From positions 1-16,796 of the forward strand of contig NZER01000199.1 of the NCBI GenBank assembly GCA_002690445.1: a DNA stretch of 16,796 nucleotides. The letters are read 5' to 3'. This DNA is from Candidatus Pacearchaeota archaeon. Its GTDB lineage: Archaea; Nanoarchaeota; Nanoarchaeia; Pacearchaeales; GW2011-AR1. The notes under the pieces were generated by a model that saw only the letters and a list, made by a program, of their open reading frames with translations, was not told where the DNA came from and did not search any database. Both the position numbers and the translations under genes were made by a program. Below, one piece after another: positions 5,216 to 11,454 of the stretch (its first letter is position 1; each line of letters begins with the position of its first letter).

Positions 5216-5385
5216 TGCTAGTATATGTAGTGACGGGCGACCCTGCTGCGATTGCTGGCGTGTATGATAGTAAGTCAGCCGCCGAGAATCATGCGTATCA
5301 TGACTATAAGATTGGTGTCTATGTGTATGAAAGTGAGACTGGTGAGATTGTTGACGAGGTGGACGTAGATGCCAGTAGTAGGTGA
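5215..5385 (+). CDS. Small hypothetical protein (56 aa)
   Basis: ATG 5215 overlaps the preceding stop (TGATG), a common coupling arrangement, with AAGGAGGG about 13 nt upstream. The sequence is MLVYVVTGDPAAIAGVYDSK, then a helix, then VYVYESETGEIVDEVDVDA: an alternating beta/alpha mini-domain, strongly acidic. Phages often carry such short proteins, with a V-x-G-D-x-A-x-x-A-G-V-Y-D start and a YxYE end, but the role is unknown. Confidence 0.65.
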   Translation: MLVYVVTGDPAAIAGVYDSKSAAENHAYHDYKIGVYVYESETGEIVDEVDVDASSR

Positions 5386-5581
5386 GATAAGGCGGCATCC
5401 TACCAGGCAGTATGTGAAGCAGGTGTACTTACACTGCCCCAATTGCGGCGTTGATAGGTGGGTAAATAAGAATGATAGGTACATGCCTAGTCATAATAAG
5501 CCTTGTAGGTGTGTAAGGACGCCGATTGTTGTTAGTAATAAGGGCGCGGAGATGTACATGGAGTATAAAGGAGTAATCTAA
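5369..5581 (+). CDS. Small zinc-ribbon protein (70 aa)
   Basis: ATG 5369 lies inside the previous gene, with GAGGTGGA upstream. Cysteines C23-x2-C26 (LHCPNCG) and C46-x-C48 (KPCRC) form a likely zinc site between basic segments. This fits a small nucleic-acid-binding zinc ribbon. The stop shares one base with the next start (TAATG). Confidence 0.72.
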   Translation: MPVVGEIRRHPTRQYVKQVYLHCPNCGVDRWVNKNDRYMPSHNKPCRCVRTPIVVSNKGAEMYMEYKGVI

Positions 5582-5673
5582 TGCTTCTGCATATTGTTGG
5601 TCTTGTAATAATCTTAGTGTGTATTAGCGTATTAGGAGCCTACGCATTTGGTATCTATCATATAGTTACATAG
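5581..5673 (+). CDS. Tiny single-pass membrane protein (30 aa)
   Basis: ATG 5581 shares its A with the preceding stop, and AAAGGAG lies 8 nt upstream. Nearly the whole product is one hydrophobic helix (MLLHIVGLVIILVCISVLGAY). It sits beside another membrane protein at 5711, so the two may act together. Role unknown. Confidence 0.6.
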   Translation: MLLHIVGLVIILVCISVLGAYAFGIYHIVT

Positions 5674-5710
5674 GAAGTGAACTATGACCTGATTATATAT
5701 CATATTAGGG

Positions 5711-5917
5711 TTGGCGATTTGGTGGTTTTTGGGTTGGCGCGCCGGTAAGAGCCTGCGTCGTGAAAATCGCCTCAATAATGGTACTTGGGATAAAGGCACT
5801 GAAGTAGCGATGATTCTAGGTGCTATTATCCTCGGCGGCTTCCTGTATATTATGTTAAAGATAATACTTTGGGTAGAGAACGAAAGCGAGCAACCCACAA
5901 ATAGCTGGTTTGATTAA
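5711..5917 (+). CDS. Small membrane protein with interrupted N-terminus
   Basis: The frame from TTG 5711 encodes 68 residues with a second clear membrane helix (AMILGAIILGGFLYIMLKIILWV, about 33-55) and a polar tail. TTG has no usable ribosome site. An ATG in the same frame at 5684 does have one (AGGAAG, 7-nt spacing), but its third codon is TGA. Reading that TGA as Trp would give MTWLYIILGLAIWWFLGW, a natural first membrane helix. The gene may thus carry a point nonsense mutation, need readthrough, or start at TTG. Other TGA codons here end genes, so global recoding is unlikely. Confidence 0.55.
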   Translation: MAIWWFLGWRAGKSLRRENRLNNGTWDKGTEVAMILGAIILGGFLYIMLKIILWVENESEQPTNSWFD

Positions 5918-5923
5918 GGAGTT

Positions 5924-6106
5924 ATGATGATTGACCCTGTTGAGAACGTGGTGCCGCCTGCTGAAAAAAGTGATGTGTTTAAGGCTGCTCATGACGCGTT
6001 TGTAGCGTCAGGATTGCCTGATAGTGAGTTCATGGAGTTTACTATGCCGTATACGGATTGGCTGGCAAGGGGGATGATAGCATGGACGAAAGCGAACAGG
6101 AATTAG
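5924..6106 (+). CDS. Hypothetical protein (60 aa)
   Basis: ATG 5924, or the adjacent ATG 5927, follows AAGGAG. The sequence begins with an acidic, proline-containing stretch (DPVENVVPPAEKSD) followed by two short amphipathic helices. No motif is recognised. It overlaps the next gene by 25 nt. Confidence 0.68.
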   Translation: MMIDPVENVVPPAEKSDVFKAAHDAFVASGLPDSEFMEFTMPYTDWLARGMIAWTKANRN

Positions 6107-6276
6107 ACTGGTTAGCTAATCCTTGGTGTCTCATGATATATGAACATCTTGACGAGGCTAATATGTGCCTGAATAAGAACTTTATTATCAGCTTGGCAGA
6201 ACATATACGGAGTGCACTGATTACACAGGGACGAGGTAAGGGTTTGACAAAGCTATTTAAAGATGATAGTATTTAA
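6082..6276 (+). CDS. Hypothetical protein (64 aa)
   Basis: ATG 6082 is preferred over in-frame TTG 6058, because AGGGGGAT precedes it at suitable distance. The product, MDESEQELDWLANPWCLMIY onward, is largely helical with an acidic start and a basic end (GRGKGLTKLFKDD). It has no recognisable family. A 33-nt gap precedes the next gene. Confidence 0.65.
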   Translation: MDESEQELDWLANPWCLMIYEHLDEANMCLNKNFIISLAEHIRSALITQGRGKGLTKLFKDDSI

Positions 6277-6309
6277 ACAGTTTCGATTTTGAGTTTGTGA
6301 GGTATAGGT

Positions 6310-6468
6310 ATGAAGGTAAGGATTACATACGGGAAATCGGAGACTGTTGAGGGTGATGGCCTAGTCGAAGTACTAACGCGAGTTGCCGAACAGGTAAGGG
6401 AGTGGGCCAACGAAGAAGAAGGTTATTGCGACGAGAATGACGTAATTGTTGAAGTATTGGAGCGATAA
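6310..6468 (+). CDS. Small hypothetical protein (52 aa)
   Basis: ATG 6310 follows TGAGGT with about 6-nt spacing. The protein has the form beta (MKVRITYG), an acidic helix (LVEVLTRVAEQVREWANEEEG) and beta (DVIVEVLER), typical of a compact beta-alpha-beta mini-domain. The stop shares a base with the next start (TAATG). Confidence 0.65.
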   Translation: MKVRITYGKSETVEGDGLVEVLTRVAEQVREWANEEEGYCDENDVIVEVLER

Positions 6469-6587
6469 TGTGTAAACACTGTCAGGGCATCAAGAACATA
6501 AGTCGTAAGGGTATCGCCGCGCTTGTATTAGGGCATATGCTTGTTGAGGGCGTGGCAATTCACTTTGTACTGGAATACTTCTTGTGA
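6468..6587 (+). CDS. Tiny CxxC membrane protein (39 aa)
   Basis: ATG 6468 is coupled to the preceding stop. The N-terminus has MCKHCQG (C2-x2-C5), then a basic stretch and a hydrophobic helix (IAALVLGHMLVEGVAIHFVLEYF, 16-38). A cysteine pair ahead of a membrane helix could bind a metal or form a disulfide. Support is coupling and composition only; the upstream site is weak. Confidence 0.5.
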   Translation: MCKHCQGIKNISRKGIAALVLGHMLVEGVAIHFVLEYFL

Positions 6588-6667
6588 CGTTGAAGCAGTT
6601 GTGTCGTGAGCTTCAGCGGGACATTGACAAATGGCTAAAGGAGTTTCGTGGTTATGGAATTAAGTGA
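6584..6667 (+). CDS. Possible 27-residue peptide
   Basis: GTG 6584 overlaps the preceding stop (GTGA). The frame encodes a single amphipathic helix with LKQLCRELQRDIDKWLKEF and ends 14 nt into the next gene. There is no clear ribosome site, so it may be only the gap between two genes, but it fills that gap exactly in a tightly packed operon. Confidence 0.35.
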   Translation: MTLKQLCRELQRDIDKWLKEFRGYGIK

Positions 6668-6965
6668 GTTCTTCGCAAAGAGGGATAATGCGCCACCGAG
6701 AGGCGCAAAGAGGATGCAAGTCAGGTCGAGGATGTCATATTCGCGAGGGTATTACCAACTTGAGCTTGAGAGTTCGTGTGGCAGTAGGAATGTTACAGTA
6801 GGTGGCAGGCCGCGAATCAGCAATAACATCAAAGGTGCCATGAAGTTATCTCTTTATGATATTAGGGATGAGAGTGGCAAGCCGAGCATGGTAAAACGGA
6901 TGCAGGTGGATAGTTGGCGTGAAGCGCAAGAAGAGTTTTATACTGCGAAGGAGTTGTTACGATGA
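6654..6965 (+). CDS. Hypothetical protein (103 aa)
   Basis: AAGGAG at 6638-6643 could serve GTG 6648 (4 nt away) or ATG 6654 (10 nt away); ATG is taken here. The product is basic with beta-rich segments (GYYQLELESSCGSRNVTVGG) and a C-terminal helix. Arginine-rich patches (KRMQVRSRMSYSRGYY) could contact nucleic acid. No family is recognised. It ends in ATGA overlap with the next gene. Confidence 0.68.
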   Translation: MELSEFFAKRDNAPPRGAKRMQVRSRMSYSRGYYQLELESSCGSRNVTVGGRPRISNNIKGAMKLSLYDIRDESGKPSMVKRMQVDSWREAQEEFYTAKELLR

Positions 6966-7171
6966 TGTGTTTGTTTCACGTTAGAGGTATCGACCATTAT
7001 TGTAATATGCGAGGCACACAGCATCACCTGTATGGAACGATTGCTTATGCTGCCCGCACAATCGACTGGCAACCAAGGTATGATTATTGTCCTCATTGTG
7101 GGGTTAAATTACCAATGACTCTTGAGGAAGTGATGAATCATAGGGCGTATGATAATTATGAGGAGGAATAA
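6962..7171 (+). CDS. Small zinc-ribbon protein (69 aa)
   Basis: ATG 6962 overlaps the preceding stop by 4 nt. C43-x2-C46 in DYCPHCGVKLP is a typical zinc knuckle, and C3 and C14 may complete the site. A tyrosine/histidine-rich centre precedes it. It is one of several very short zinc-ribbon proteins in this operon. Function unknown. Confidence 0.72.
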   Translation: MMCLFHVRGIDHYCNMRGTQHHLYGTIAYAARTIDWQPRYDYCPHCGVKLPMTLEEVMNHRAYDNYEEE

Positions 7172-7401
7172 TGAAAGACGAGATTACAATTGATGGCGAA
7201 GTTTACATAAAGAAGCAAGTTAAGGACACAATAACGATAACTCTTGAGTCTCCCGCATGGTGTACTACCTGCGGAGTGGCATTATCCTCGTTCGGGGCCG
7301 GTAATGGGCGAGTGTTCGAGCTTAATGGAGGCCATAAATGTGTTATGCACACCTGCTCTAGTTGCACCAATCGTGTAACTAATAGGAGATTACCTAAATA
7401 A
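7171..7401 (+). CDS. Small zinc-ribbon protein (76 aa)
   Basis: ATG 7171 shares its first base with the previous stop and has GAGGAGGAA upstream. A beta-rich start (EITIDGEVYIKKQ) is followed by C31-x2-C34 (WCTTCG) and C62-x2-C65 (TCSSC), with C57 and H60 nearby. The paired C-x2-C units about 28 residues apart are the classic zinc-ribbon layout, suggesting DNA, RNA or protein binding. Confidence 0.74.
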   Translation: MKDEITIDGEVYIKKQVKDTITITLESPAWCTTCGVALSSFGAGNGRVFELNGGHKCVMHTCSSCTNRVTNRRLPK

Positions 7402-7772
7402 TGAGAATAGACATCGAATCATTCAGCTTCATAAAAGATAGGTGCCATGCGTACGATTATGTACTCGATGCAAGGACGTTAGACTTGCGGGGCAATGGCA
7501 TCATCTGGATGAAGGACACCGGCCTTGACCAGCATGTAGCCGAGATAGCCGCCAAAGCACCGGAGTTTAAGACTATTGTGGCGATGGGCGTCGGGTTTGT
7601 GATGATAATGGACGCGCAACAACGAGATACTATTCACATAGGCATCGGGTGTCATCATGGTAGGCATAGGAGTGTAAGTATTGCTGAAGGTCTCGTTGAA
7701 AGGTTAAATCAGCTACAGTATTACGATGTACACGTGTACCACCGACAGCTTGACAAAGCTGGAAAAGGATGA
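7401..7772 (+). CDS. Stand-alone RapZ C-terminal-domain-like protein
   Basis: This 123-residue protein resembles the C-terminal domain of RapZ, the adaptor that senses a sugar-phosphate and steers RNase E to the small RNA GlmZ in enterobacteria. Seen: an early strand with VLDARTLDLRG (21-31), a TGLDQHVAEI segment (40-49) like the conserved TGLD of RapZ, and GIGCHHGRHRSVSIAEGL (81-98), equivalent to the RapZ GCTGGKHRSV phosphate-binding loop. The N-terminal P-loop kinase-like domain of RapZ is absent. Short RapZ-C proteins occur in other phages and actinobacteria with unknown roles. The C84-x5-R90 loop also resembles a phosphatase loop, but general fold and context favour RapZ-C. Confidence 0.78.
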   Translation: MRIDIESFSFIKDRCHAYDYVLDARTLDLRGNGIIWMKDTGLDQHVAEIAAKAPEFKTIVAMGVGFVMIMDAQQRDTIHIGIGCHHGRHRSVSIAEGLVERLNQLQYYDVHVYHRQLDKAGKG

Positions 7773-7776
7773 TAAT

Positions 7777-7944
7777 ATGATAGAACATCATTTCGATGTC
7801 ATTAAGAAGGTGCTTGTGCATGATAATAAGGAGGTGTGCGACTGCGATTGGAGTACCCATTACCCCAAGGTTAAAGAGGCATATCCAGGTAAACGAGAAG
7901 ACTTAAAGAAGTTACAGGAGGAAATACGTGGAATACCAGAATAG
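7777..7944 (+). CDS. Small hypothetical protein (55 aa)
   Basis: ATG 7777, four bases after the previous stop, has AAAGGATG upstream and is preferred over ATG 7726, which would overlap the RapZ-like gene by 47 nt. The protein is charged and helical, with C21-D-C23 next to W25 and H28. No family is recognised. It overlaps the next gene by 17 nt. Confidence 0.65.
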   Translation: MIEHHFDVIKKVLVHDNKEVCDCDWSTHYPKVKEAYPGKREDLKKLQEEIRGIPE

Positions 7945-8287
7945 TAATGGCAGCGTTGTCATCAATGGCGAGTTCGGAGATATAGACAGCTTGGTCATCA
8001 ACGGGCAAGAGTTCAATCTCATAGCGGTGAAGCCGCCGGTCGCCGACAATCCCTTTCAAGTAGGGGATTACGTGCGGGTATCGATTCCCAAACGCTATGG
8101 TCATAGGCCTGGCGAGCAGGGCAAAGTCGTCGCACAGACCCCATCTTCACGATGGGATGACGCTTCGATGCCGCAAGTATACGTCGAGTTTGCTACGCAA
8201 GCCGCAGGTTGCGGTGCCGCTGGTGGCCTAGTTCAATCGGGTCACGGCTGCCGTATGCCCGTCAGTGGACTGACAAAGGTAAGCTAA
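7928..8287 (+). CDS. Hypothetical protein with possible SH3-like barrel (119 aa)
   Basis: GTG 7928 is well supported by AGGAGG with 7-nt spacing. The middle, NPFQVGDYVRVSIPK (41-55) and PGEQGKVVAQ (61-70) followed by VYVEFA, has the strand-turn pattern of small SH3-like/KOW barrels, which bind nucleic acid or proteins. The N-terminal region (SVVINGEFGDIDSLVINGQEF) is beta-rich. The fold is a visual guess; function unknown. Confidence 0.7.
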   Translation: MEYQNSNGSVVINGEFGDIDSLVINGQEFNLIAVKPPVADNPFQVGDYVRVSIPKRYGHRPGEQGKVVAQTPSSRWDDASMPQVYVEFATQAAGCGAAGGLVQSGHGCRMPVSGLTKVS

Positions 8288-8288
8288 C

Positions 8289-8672
8289 ATGCTAGTCCTT
8301 ATCGTGATAGACGAAGAAGGGAATACCTTGGCACAAGAGCCGCTTGCCAATGATGCCCTCATCTTGAAAGTTAGTCAGTCGGCACATAAAGTGCTGGCTG
8401 ACAGACTGAGTAAGATGGATGGCCGGTGTAAATCGTGCGGGCTATTCGTTAGGACTGAGGAGCTTAATGACGGCAAGTGCAAGGGCGTAGGCTGTGATAC
8501 CGATGAGACAGTCGGGAGGATTACTGGCCTTAGCCCTGTGGCGCAAGTATTTGAGCTAACGAGTATTGCTGAAAAGGCGACGAAGAAGTGGATTGAAGCG
8601 TTTAATAGGGTTGAGAAGCCTGAGGATGCGCCTACTGATGAAGCGCCCGGCGATTTGCTCAAGGACTGGTAG
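8289..8672 (+). CDS. Zinc-binding hypothetical protein (127 aa)
   Basis: ATG 8289 has AAAGGTAAG upstream. After a beta-rich start (MLVLIVIDEEG), C47-x2-C50 (GRCKSCG) and C64-x4-C69 (GKCKGVGC) form a four-cysteine zinc site. The C-terminal 45 residues are acidic with several prolines, probably a flexible tail (EKPEDAPTDEAPGDLLKDW). Its stop overlaps the GTG of the next gene by one base. Confidence 0.74.
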   Translation: MLVLIVIDEEGNTLAQEPLANDALILKVSQSAHKVLADRLSKMDGRCKSCGLFVRTEELNDGKCKGVGCDTDETVGRITGLSPVAQVFELTSIAEKATKKWIEAFNRVEKPEDAPTDEAPGDLLKDW

Positions 8673-8845
8673 TGCTAACGGCAGAAGCGGTGCAAAGGGC
8701 CGCAAGTTATGTAGATAGAGCGACGGAGATACTGTCTGAGATACTGGAAGAGTTAGATGAGGACGGTGGCTTTCATAACGATGTCTACGTGATATACAAT
8801 AGATTGTCATCGTTGAAGGATGACTTGGAGGAACTAACGGAATGA
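8672..8845 (+). CDS. Small acidic helical protein (57 aa)
   Basis: GTG 8672 shares its first base with the preceding stop; AAGGA lies upstream. The product is two acidic helices, AEAVQRAASYVDRATEILSE and a second ending SSLKDDLEEL, separated by a loop. The layout is like the 4553/4719 pair, with weak sequence similarity. The end overlaps the next ATG by 4 nt (ATGA). Confidence 0.62.
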   Translation: MLTAEAVQRAASYVDRATEILSEILEELDEDGGFHNDVYVIYNRLSSLKDDLEELTE

Positions 8846-9081
8846 TTAAACTTGATAGGTCGGGCAGTTATGATGGTGAAGATAAAGAAACCATAGCTAC
8901 TGCTGTAAAGTGGGCGACAAGATGTTATGGCCCGACAGATAAACAGCTAAGAGGCATGTGTAGCTGCCTGACCTGTCGAGATGAGCAGGAGAGAAGGAGG
9001 GAGTGGGAAGTGGTGTTCTTTGAGAAGGTGGAAGAGTTAAGGGGTAAGATGATGAAGCCGGGGTTATTGTTCAATGATTAG
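8842..9081 (+). CDS. Small zinc-binding protein (79 aa)
   Basis: ATG 8842 overlaps the preceding stop; GGAGG lies about 11 nt upstream. C28 and the cluster MCSCLTC (C40, C42, C45) could bind zinc, followed by a charged helix (RDEQERRREWEVVFFEKVEEL). No family is recognised. It overlaps the start of the ATPase gene by 8 nt. Confidence 0.66.
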   Translation: MIKLDRSGSYDGEDKETIATAVKWATRCYGPTDKQLRGMCSCLTCRDEQERRREWEVVFFEKVEELRGKMMKPGLLFND

Positions 9082-10030
9082 CAACGGCGAGGATAGTTTA
9101 TATGAATCGTCGGAACTCTTGGCGATGGATATCACACGAAAGCAGTTAATACCGGGTATCATCACTGGTAACGATAAGATAATGCTAGTCGCCGACCCTA
9201 AGACTGGTAAGAGTATACTTGTGCAGCAGTTGGCGAGTGCCATTGCTGGTAATCACAAGTTCTTGGGGTATGCGCCTATTGAAGGAGAACACCGTGTCTT
9301 ATATGTCGCTGCCGAGGGAGACATTGATGAGTTGCAAGCTAGGGGAAGGGCAATGGGTGATGTCTTGCCCGTGCCAGCAAATAGACTATGGTATTGGCCT
9401 GTTCCCACACAGCCACTTAATACCGACGCAGGATTCGCTAAACTTATGGCGTTTGGGAACGAAGTACGTCCCTCACTTATCATCTTTGACCCTATCTTTG
9501 CGTTGATGCGTGGGAGCATGAAAGAAGATGACCAGATGGGCGCACTGGTGAAGGTGGTTAATAGGTGTCAGTATGAATTGGATTGCGCGAGTATTCTGGT
9601 ACATCATACACATAGGCCGCAGAAGGCGGACGGTGGCGGGTACGTCGATGAGGGGTCGGAGGCGTACTATGGGAGCTTTGTCGTCAAGGCCTGGCCCCGG
9701 GCGCTATGGACGATGACAGGTGAAAAGGATAGGCATTTCGTTAAACTGGACTGTCCTATTCAGCGGAACCTGGAGAGTAAGATTGACAAGTGGAAGCTGG
9801 TGTTGGCCGAGCCTAATCCGCTGGTGTTTGTTCATCGGATTGACCAGGTGAATGCGACGCAGACTGCGATACTCGCTGCGTTGAGTGTGTGCGAGGCGAC
9901 GCAGAGTGAGTTGGCTGAGAGATTGAACAAGAGTGTGAGTACTATCTCGGATGGGTTGATGGTGCTAAAGAATAGAGACATGGTCGAGAGTCACAAGTGG
10001 CCGGAAGTATATAGATTGAAGGGGGAATGA
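9074..10030 (+). CDS. RepA-like RecA-fold ATPase with C-terminal winged helix
   Basis: This 318-residue P-loop ATPase belongs with the RepA/AAA_25 group of hexameric replicative helicase-like proteins found in phages and plasmids. Seen: Walker A ADPKTGKS (40-47); the acidic strand end YVAAEGD (77-83), a usual site of the catalytic glutamate; Walker B PSLIIFDP (133-140, D139); and HHTHR (177-181) after strand 4. Residues 262-316 contain ATQSELAERLNKSVSTISDGL, a clear winged helix-turn-helix, followed by VYRLKG. The probable role is loading or unwinding at the phage origin. ATG 9074 overlaps the previous gene; its binding site is weak. Downstream genes overlap by 4 nt. Confidence 0.88.
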   Translation: MISNGEDSLYESSELLAMDITRKQLIPGIITGNDKIMLVADPKTGKSILVQQLASAIAGNHKFLGYAPIEGEHRVLYVAAEGDIDELQARGRAMGDVLPVPANRLWYWPVPTQPLNTDAGFAKLMAFGNEVRPSLIIFDPIFALMRGSMKEDDQMGALVKVVNRCQYELDCASILVHHTHRPQKADGGGYVDEGSEAYYGSFVVKAWPRALWTMTGEKDRHFVKLDCPIQRNLESKIDKWKLVLAEPNPLVFVHRIDQVNATQTAILAALSVCEATQSELAERLNKSVSTISDGLMVLKNRDMVESHKWPEVYRLKGE

Positions 10031-10290
10031 TGGACTTGAATCATGAGTATAAGCTGGAGTCGGGATGCACCTTAAAGTTGACATTTATAGGTAGCACCGA
10101 AGCTGATGATTTCTACAAGGCTAGCGAAGGAGAGGCAGAAACGAACGGATTTGCCTTAGCCGGTGTATTACTTAAGCACGGCTGTATTAAGAACTATCCT
10201 GGATTTCAGAAAGGTTTTATGAAGTATATCCAGGAGAAAGCCAAGGTATCATTAGAAGCAACGGCTAACATAGTGGAGTTGAAGTTATGA
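10027..10290 (+). CDS. Small protein, first of a second tandem pair (87 aa)
   Basis: ATG 10027 overlaps the ATPase stop; a second ATG at 10030 is equally possible behind GGGGGA. The C-terminal half (CIKNYPGFQKGFMKYIQEKAKVSLEATANIVELKL) aligns with that of the next protein (DVCPGFRHGIEQYILENAKLEISAGLKAISFK), so the genes are tandem paralogues. The fold looks beta-alpha-beta with two helices. Close linkage to the ATPase suggests a replication accessory role, which is inference only. Confidence 0.72.
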   Translation: MMDLNHEYKLESGCTLKLTFIGSTEADDFYKASEGEAETNGFALAGVLLKHGCIKNYPGFQKGFMKYIQEKAKVSLEATANIVELKL

Positions 10291-10526
10291 AAGAGTATCC
10301 GTCGTCTGGAGGTTGGGGCGTTCCTAAAGCAATCAAACTAGAAATCGTAGAGGGTCCCGCTAAAGATGAGTACAAGACACAAGGCTATCAATTCATTAAA
10401 GATGTCCTTGCGCATCCAGATGTATGCCCAGGATTTCGTCATGGGATTGAGCAGTATATACTAGAGAACGCGAAGCTTGAGATATCGGCAGGCCTCAAGG
10501 CGATATCTTTTAAGGGAGATGTATAG
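10287..10526 (+). CDS. Small protein, second of a second tandem pair (79 aa)
   Basis: ATG 10287 overlaps the preceding stop by 4 nt, with GGAG 10 nt upstream. The C-terminal half shares PGF, a central Y-I and the EKAK/ENAK-L helix with its neighbour; the N-terminal parts differ. Nothing outside this pair is recognised. It is the last gene of the long 4448-10526 chain. Confidence 0.72.
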   Translation: MKEYPSSGGWGVPKAIKLEIVEGPAKDEYKTQGYQFIKDVLAHPDVCPGFRHGIEQYILENAKLEISAGLKAISFKGDV

Positions 10527-10647
10527 AATTTCTGACGGTAATTATAATAGGGACTTCTAACCGGAATATTAAACTAGTAGCGATGAGTTAATATAAGATT
10601 CCGAACAGACATTACTATTATATATACCCTCAGAAACTCCACACATT
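10527..10647 (+). promoter_or_regulatory. AT-rich gap, possible weak promoter
   Basis: This is the only gap over 100 nt between 4448 and 13880. It holds TATAAT (10543-10548) and TATATA (10621-10626), but no good -35 at 16-18 nt from either. There is no terminator hairpin. The next gene has no ribosome binding site at its ATG. Confidence 0.35.
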
Positions 10648-11454
10648 ATGGCAAATACATATAACGTTACATTTACCACGACATACTCAGCTACGAACGT
10701 GAGTGAGAATGCTGATATCACATGGGTTTATGCTGATAGTCCACCACCTAAGACGCCTAAGCAGATGCAGCAAGATGCTTACACCGAATATATGAGCGAC
10801 AAAGCAAAGGTGAAGCAAGCTCGGATAGACAGGCGTGATGAGGTCATCGCTTCATGGGGCATCGACCAGACATTAGATTTGAGTCAGTTGGCCGCCGACT
10901 TCTACCTTTTATATGAGTTGTCGTTAAGTGAGGAAGATGAAGGGCACTTTGAGCCGCTATTATACGGACTCGTTGACCAGTTTGCTAGTTACACTGATAT
11001 GATATTGGGCGGTGAGTTAAGGTATATCAAAGATAGGGCGAGGAGTAGGAAGGATGTCATAGCCCCCGAATTATGGGAGATATTTTATGCTAAAGAAGGG
11101 GAGATGTCAACAAGGCACGAGTATTGGGATAAGTGGAGGGAGTTCAGAGCTATACATCCTGATGCTCTCCAGTGGGCGGCTGATGCATTCAATACGTTTG
11201 AAAGTAGTGGAGTAGGCGGGCCTAAGTGGGCGAATATAGCAGATATGTTGAGGATATTCCTTGATGGGACTATTACGCCGTTGATGTTTGTTGACTTCTG
11301 CTGGGGCTTGGAGCATAATGGCGGGACGTATTTCAATAAGGTGTGGTCTAATCAGGTAAAGCATGTTTTAGAGGCGAACCTTAATGGAGCGATTGAGAGT
11401 GTACTAGCAGCAGCAAGTCCGGGTATTCGTAAGTTCTATAGGAGTAAGAGATGA
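10648..11454 (+). CDS. Unknown protein linked to the dikinase-like gene (268 aa)
   Basis: This is not recognised. The N-terminus is beta-like and threonine rich (NTYNVTFTTTYSATN), then comes a long helical middle (residues 38-175) and a conserved-looking block: GGPKWANIADM (190-200), MFVDFCWGLEHNGGTYFNK (213-231). The glycine- and asparagine-bearing HNGG (223-226) looks like a functional site. The ATG has no ribosome site, unusual for this window, and no better in-frame start was found. It overlaps the dikinase-like gene by 4 nt (ATGA), so the two are made together; it could be a partner or phosphate acceptor, which is inference. Confidence 0.78.
   Translation: MANTYNVTFTTTYSATNVSENADITWVYADSPPPKTPKQMQQDAYTEYMSDKAKVKQARIDRRDEVIASWGIDQTLDLSQLAADFYLLYELSLSEEDEGHFEPLLYGLVDQFASYTDMILGGELRYIKDRARSRKDVIAPELWEIFYAKEGEMSTRHEYWDKWREFRAIHPDALQWAADAFNTFESSGVGGPKWANIADMLRIFLDGTITPLMFVDFCWGLEHNGGTYFNKVWSNQVKHVLEANLNGAIESVLAAASPGIRKFYRSKR

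Noticed and set aside
5684..5695. Phage-wide recoding of TGA to tryptophan
   Set aside because: TGA ends many well-supported genes here, often in coupling overlaps such as ATGA and TGATG, so only a local event is possible at 5690.
7401..7772. Calling the RapZ-like protein a tyrosine phosphatase
   Set aside because: The C-x5-R loop is present, but there is no WPD loop, and the TGLD and HRSV motifs fit RapZ-C better.
9074..10030. Plasmid origin, suggested by the RepA-like ATPase
   Set aside because: The terminase pair and the recombination genes show a phage, in which RepA-like ATPases are frequent.
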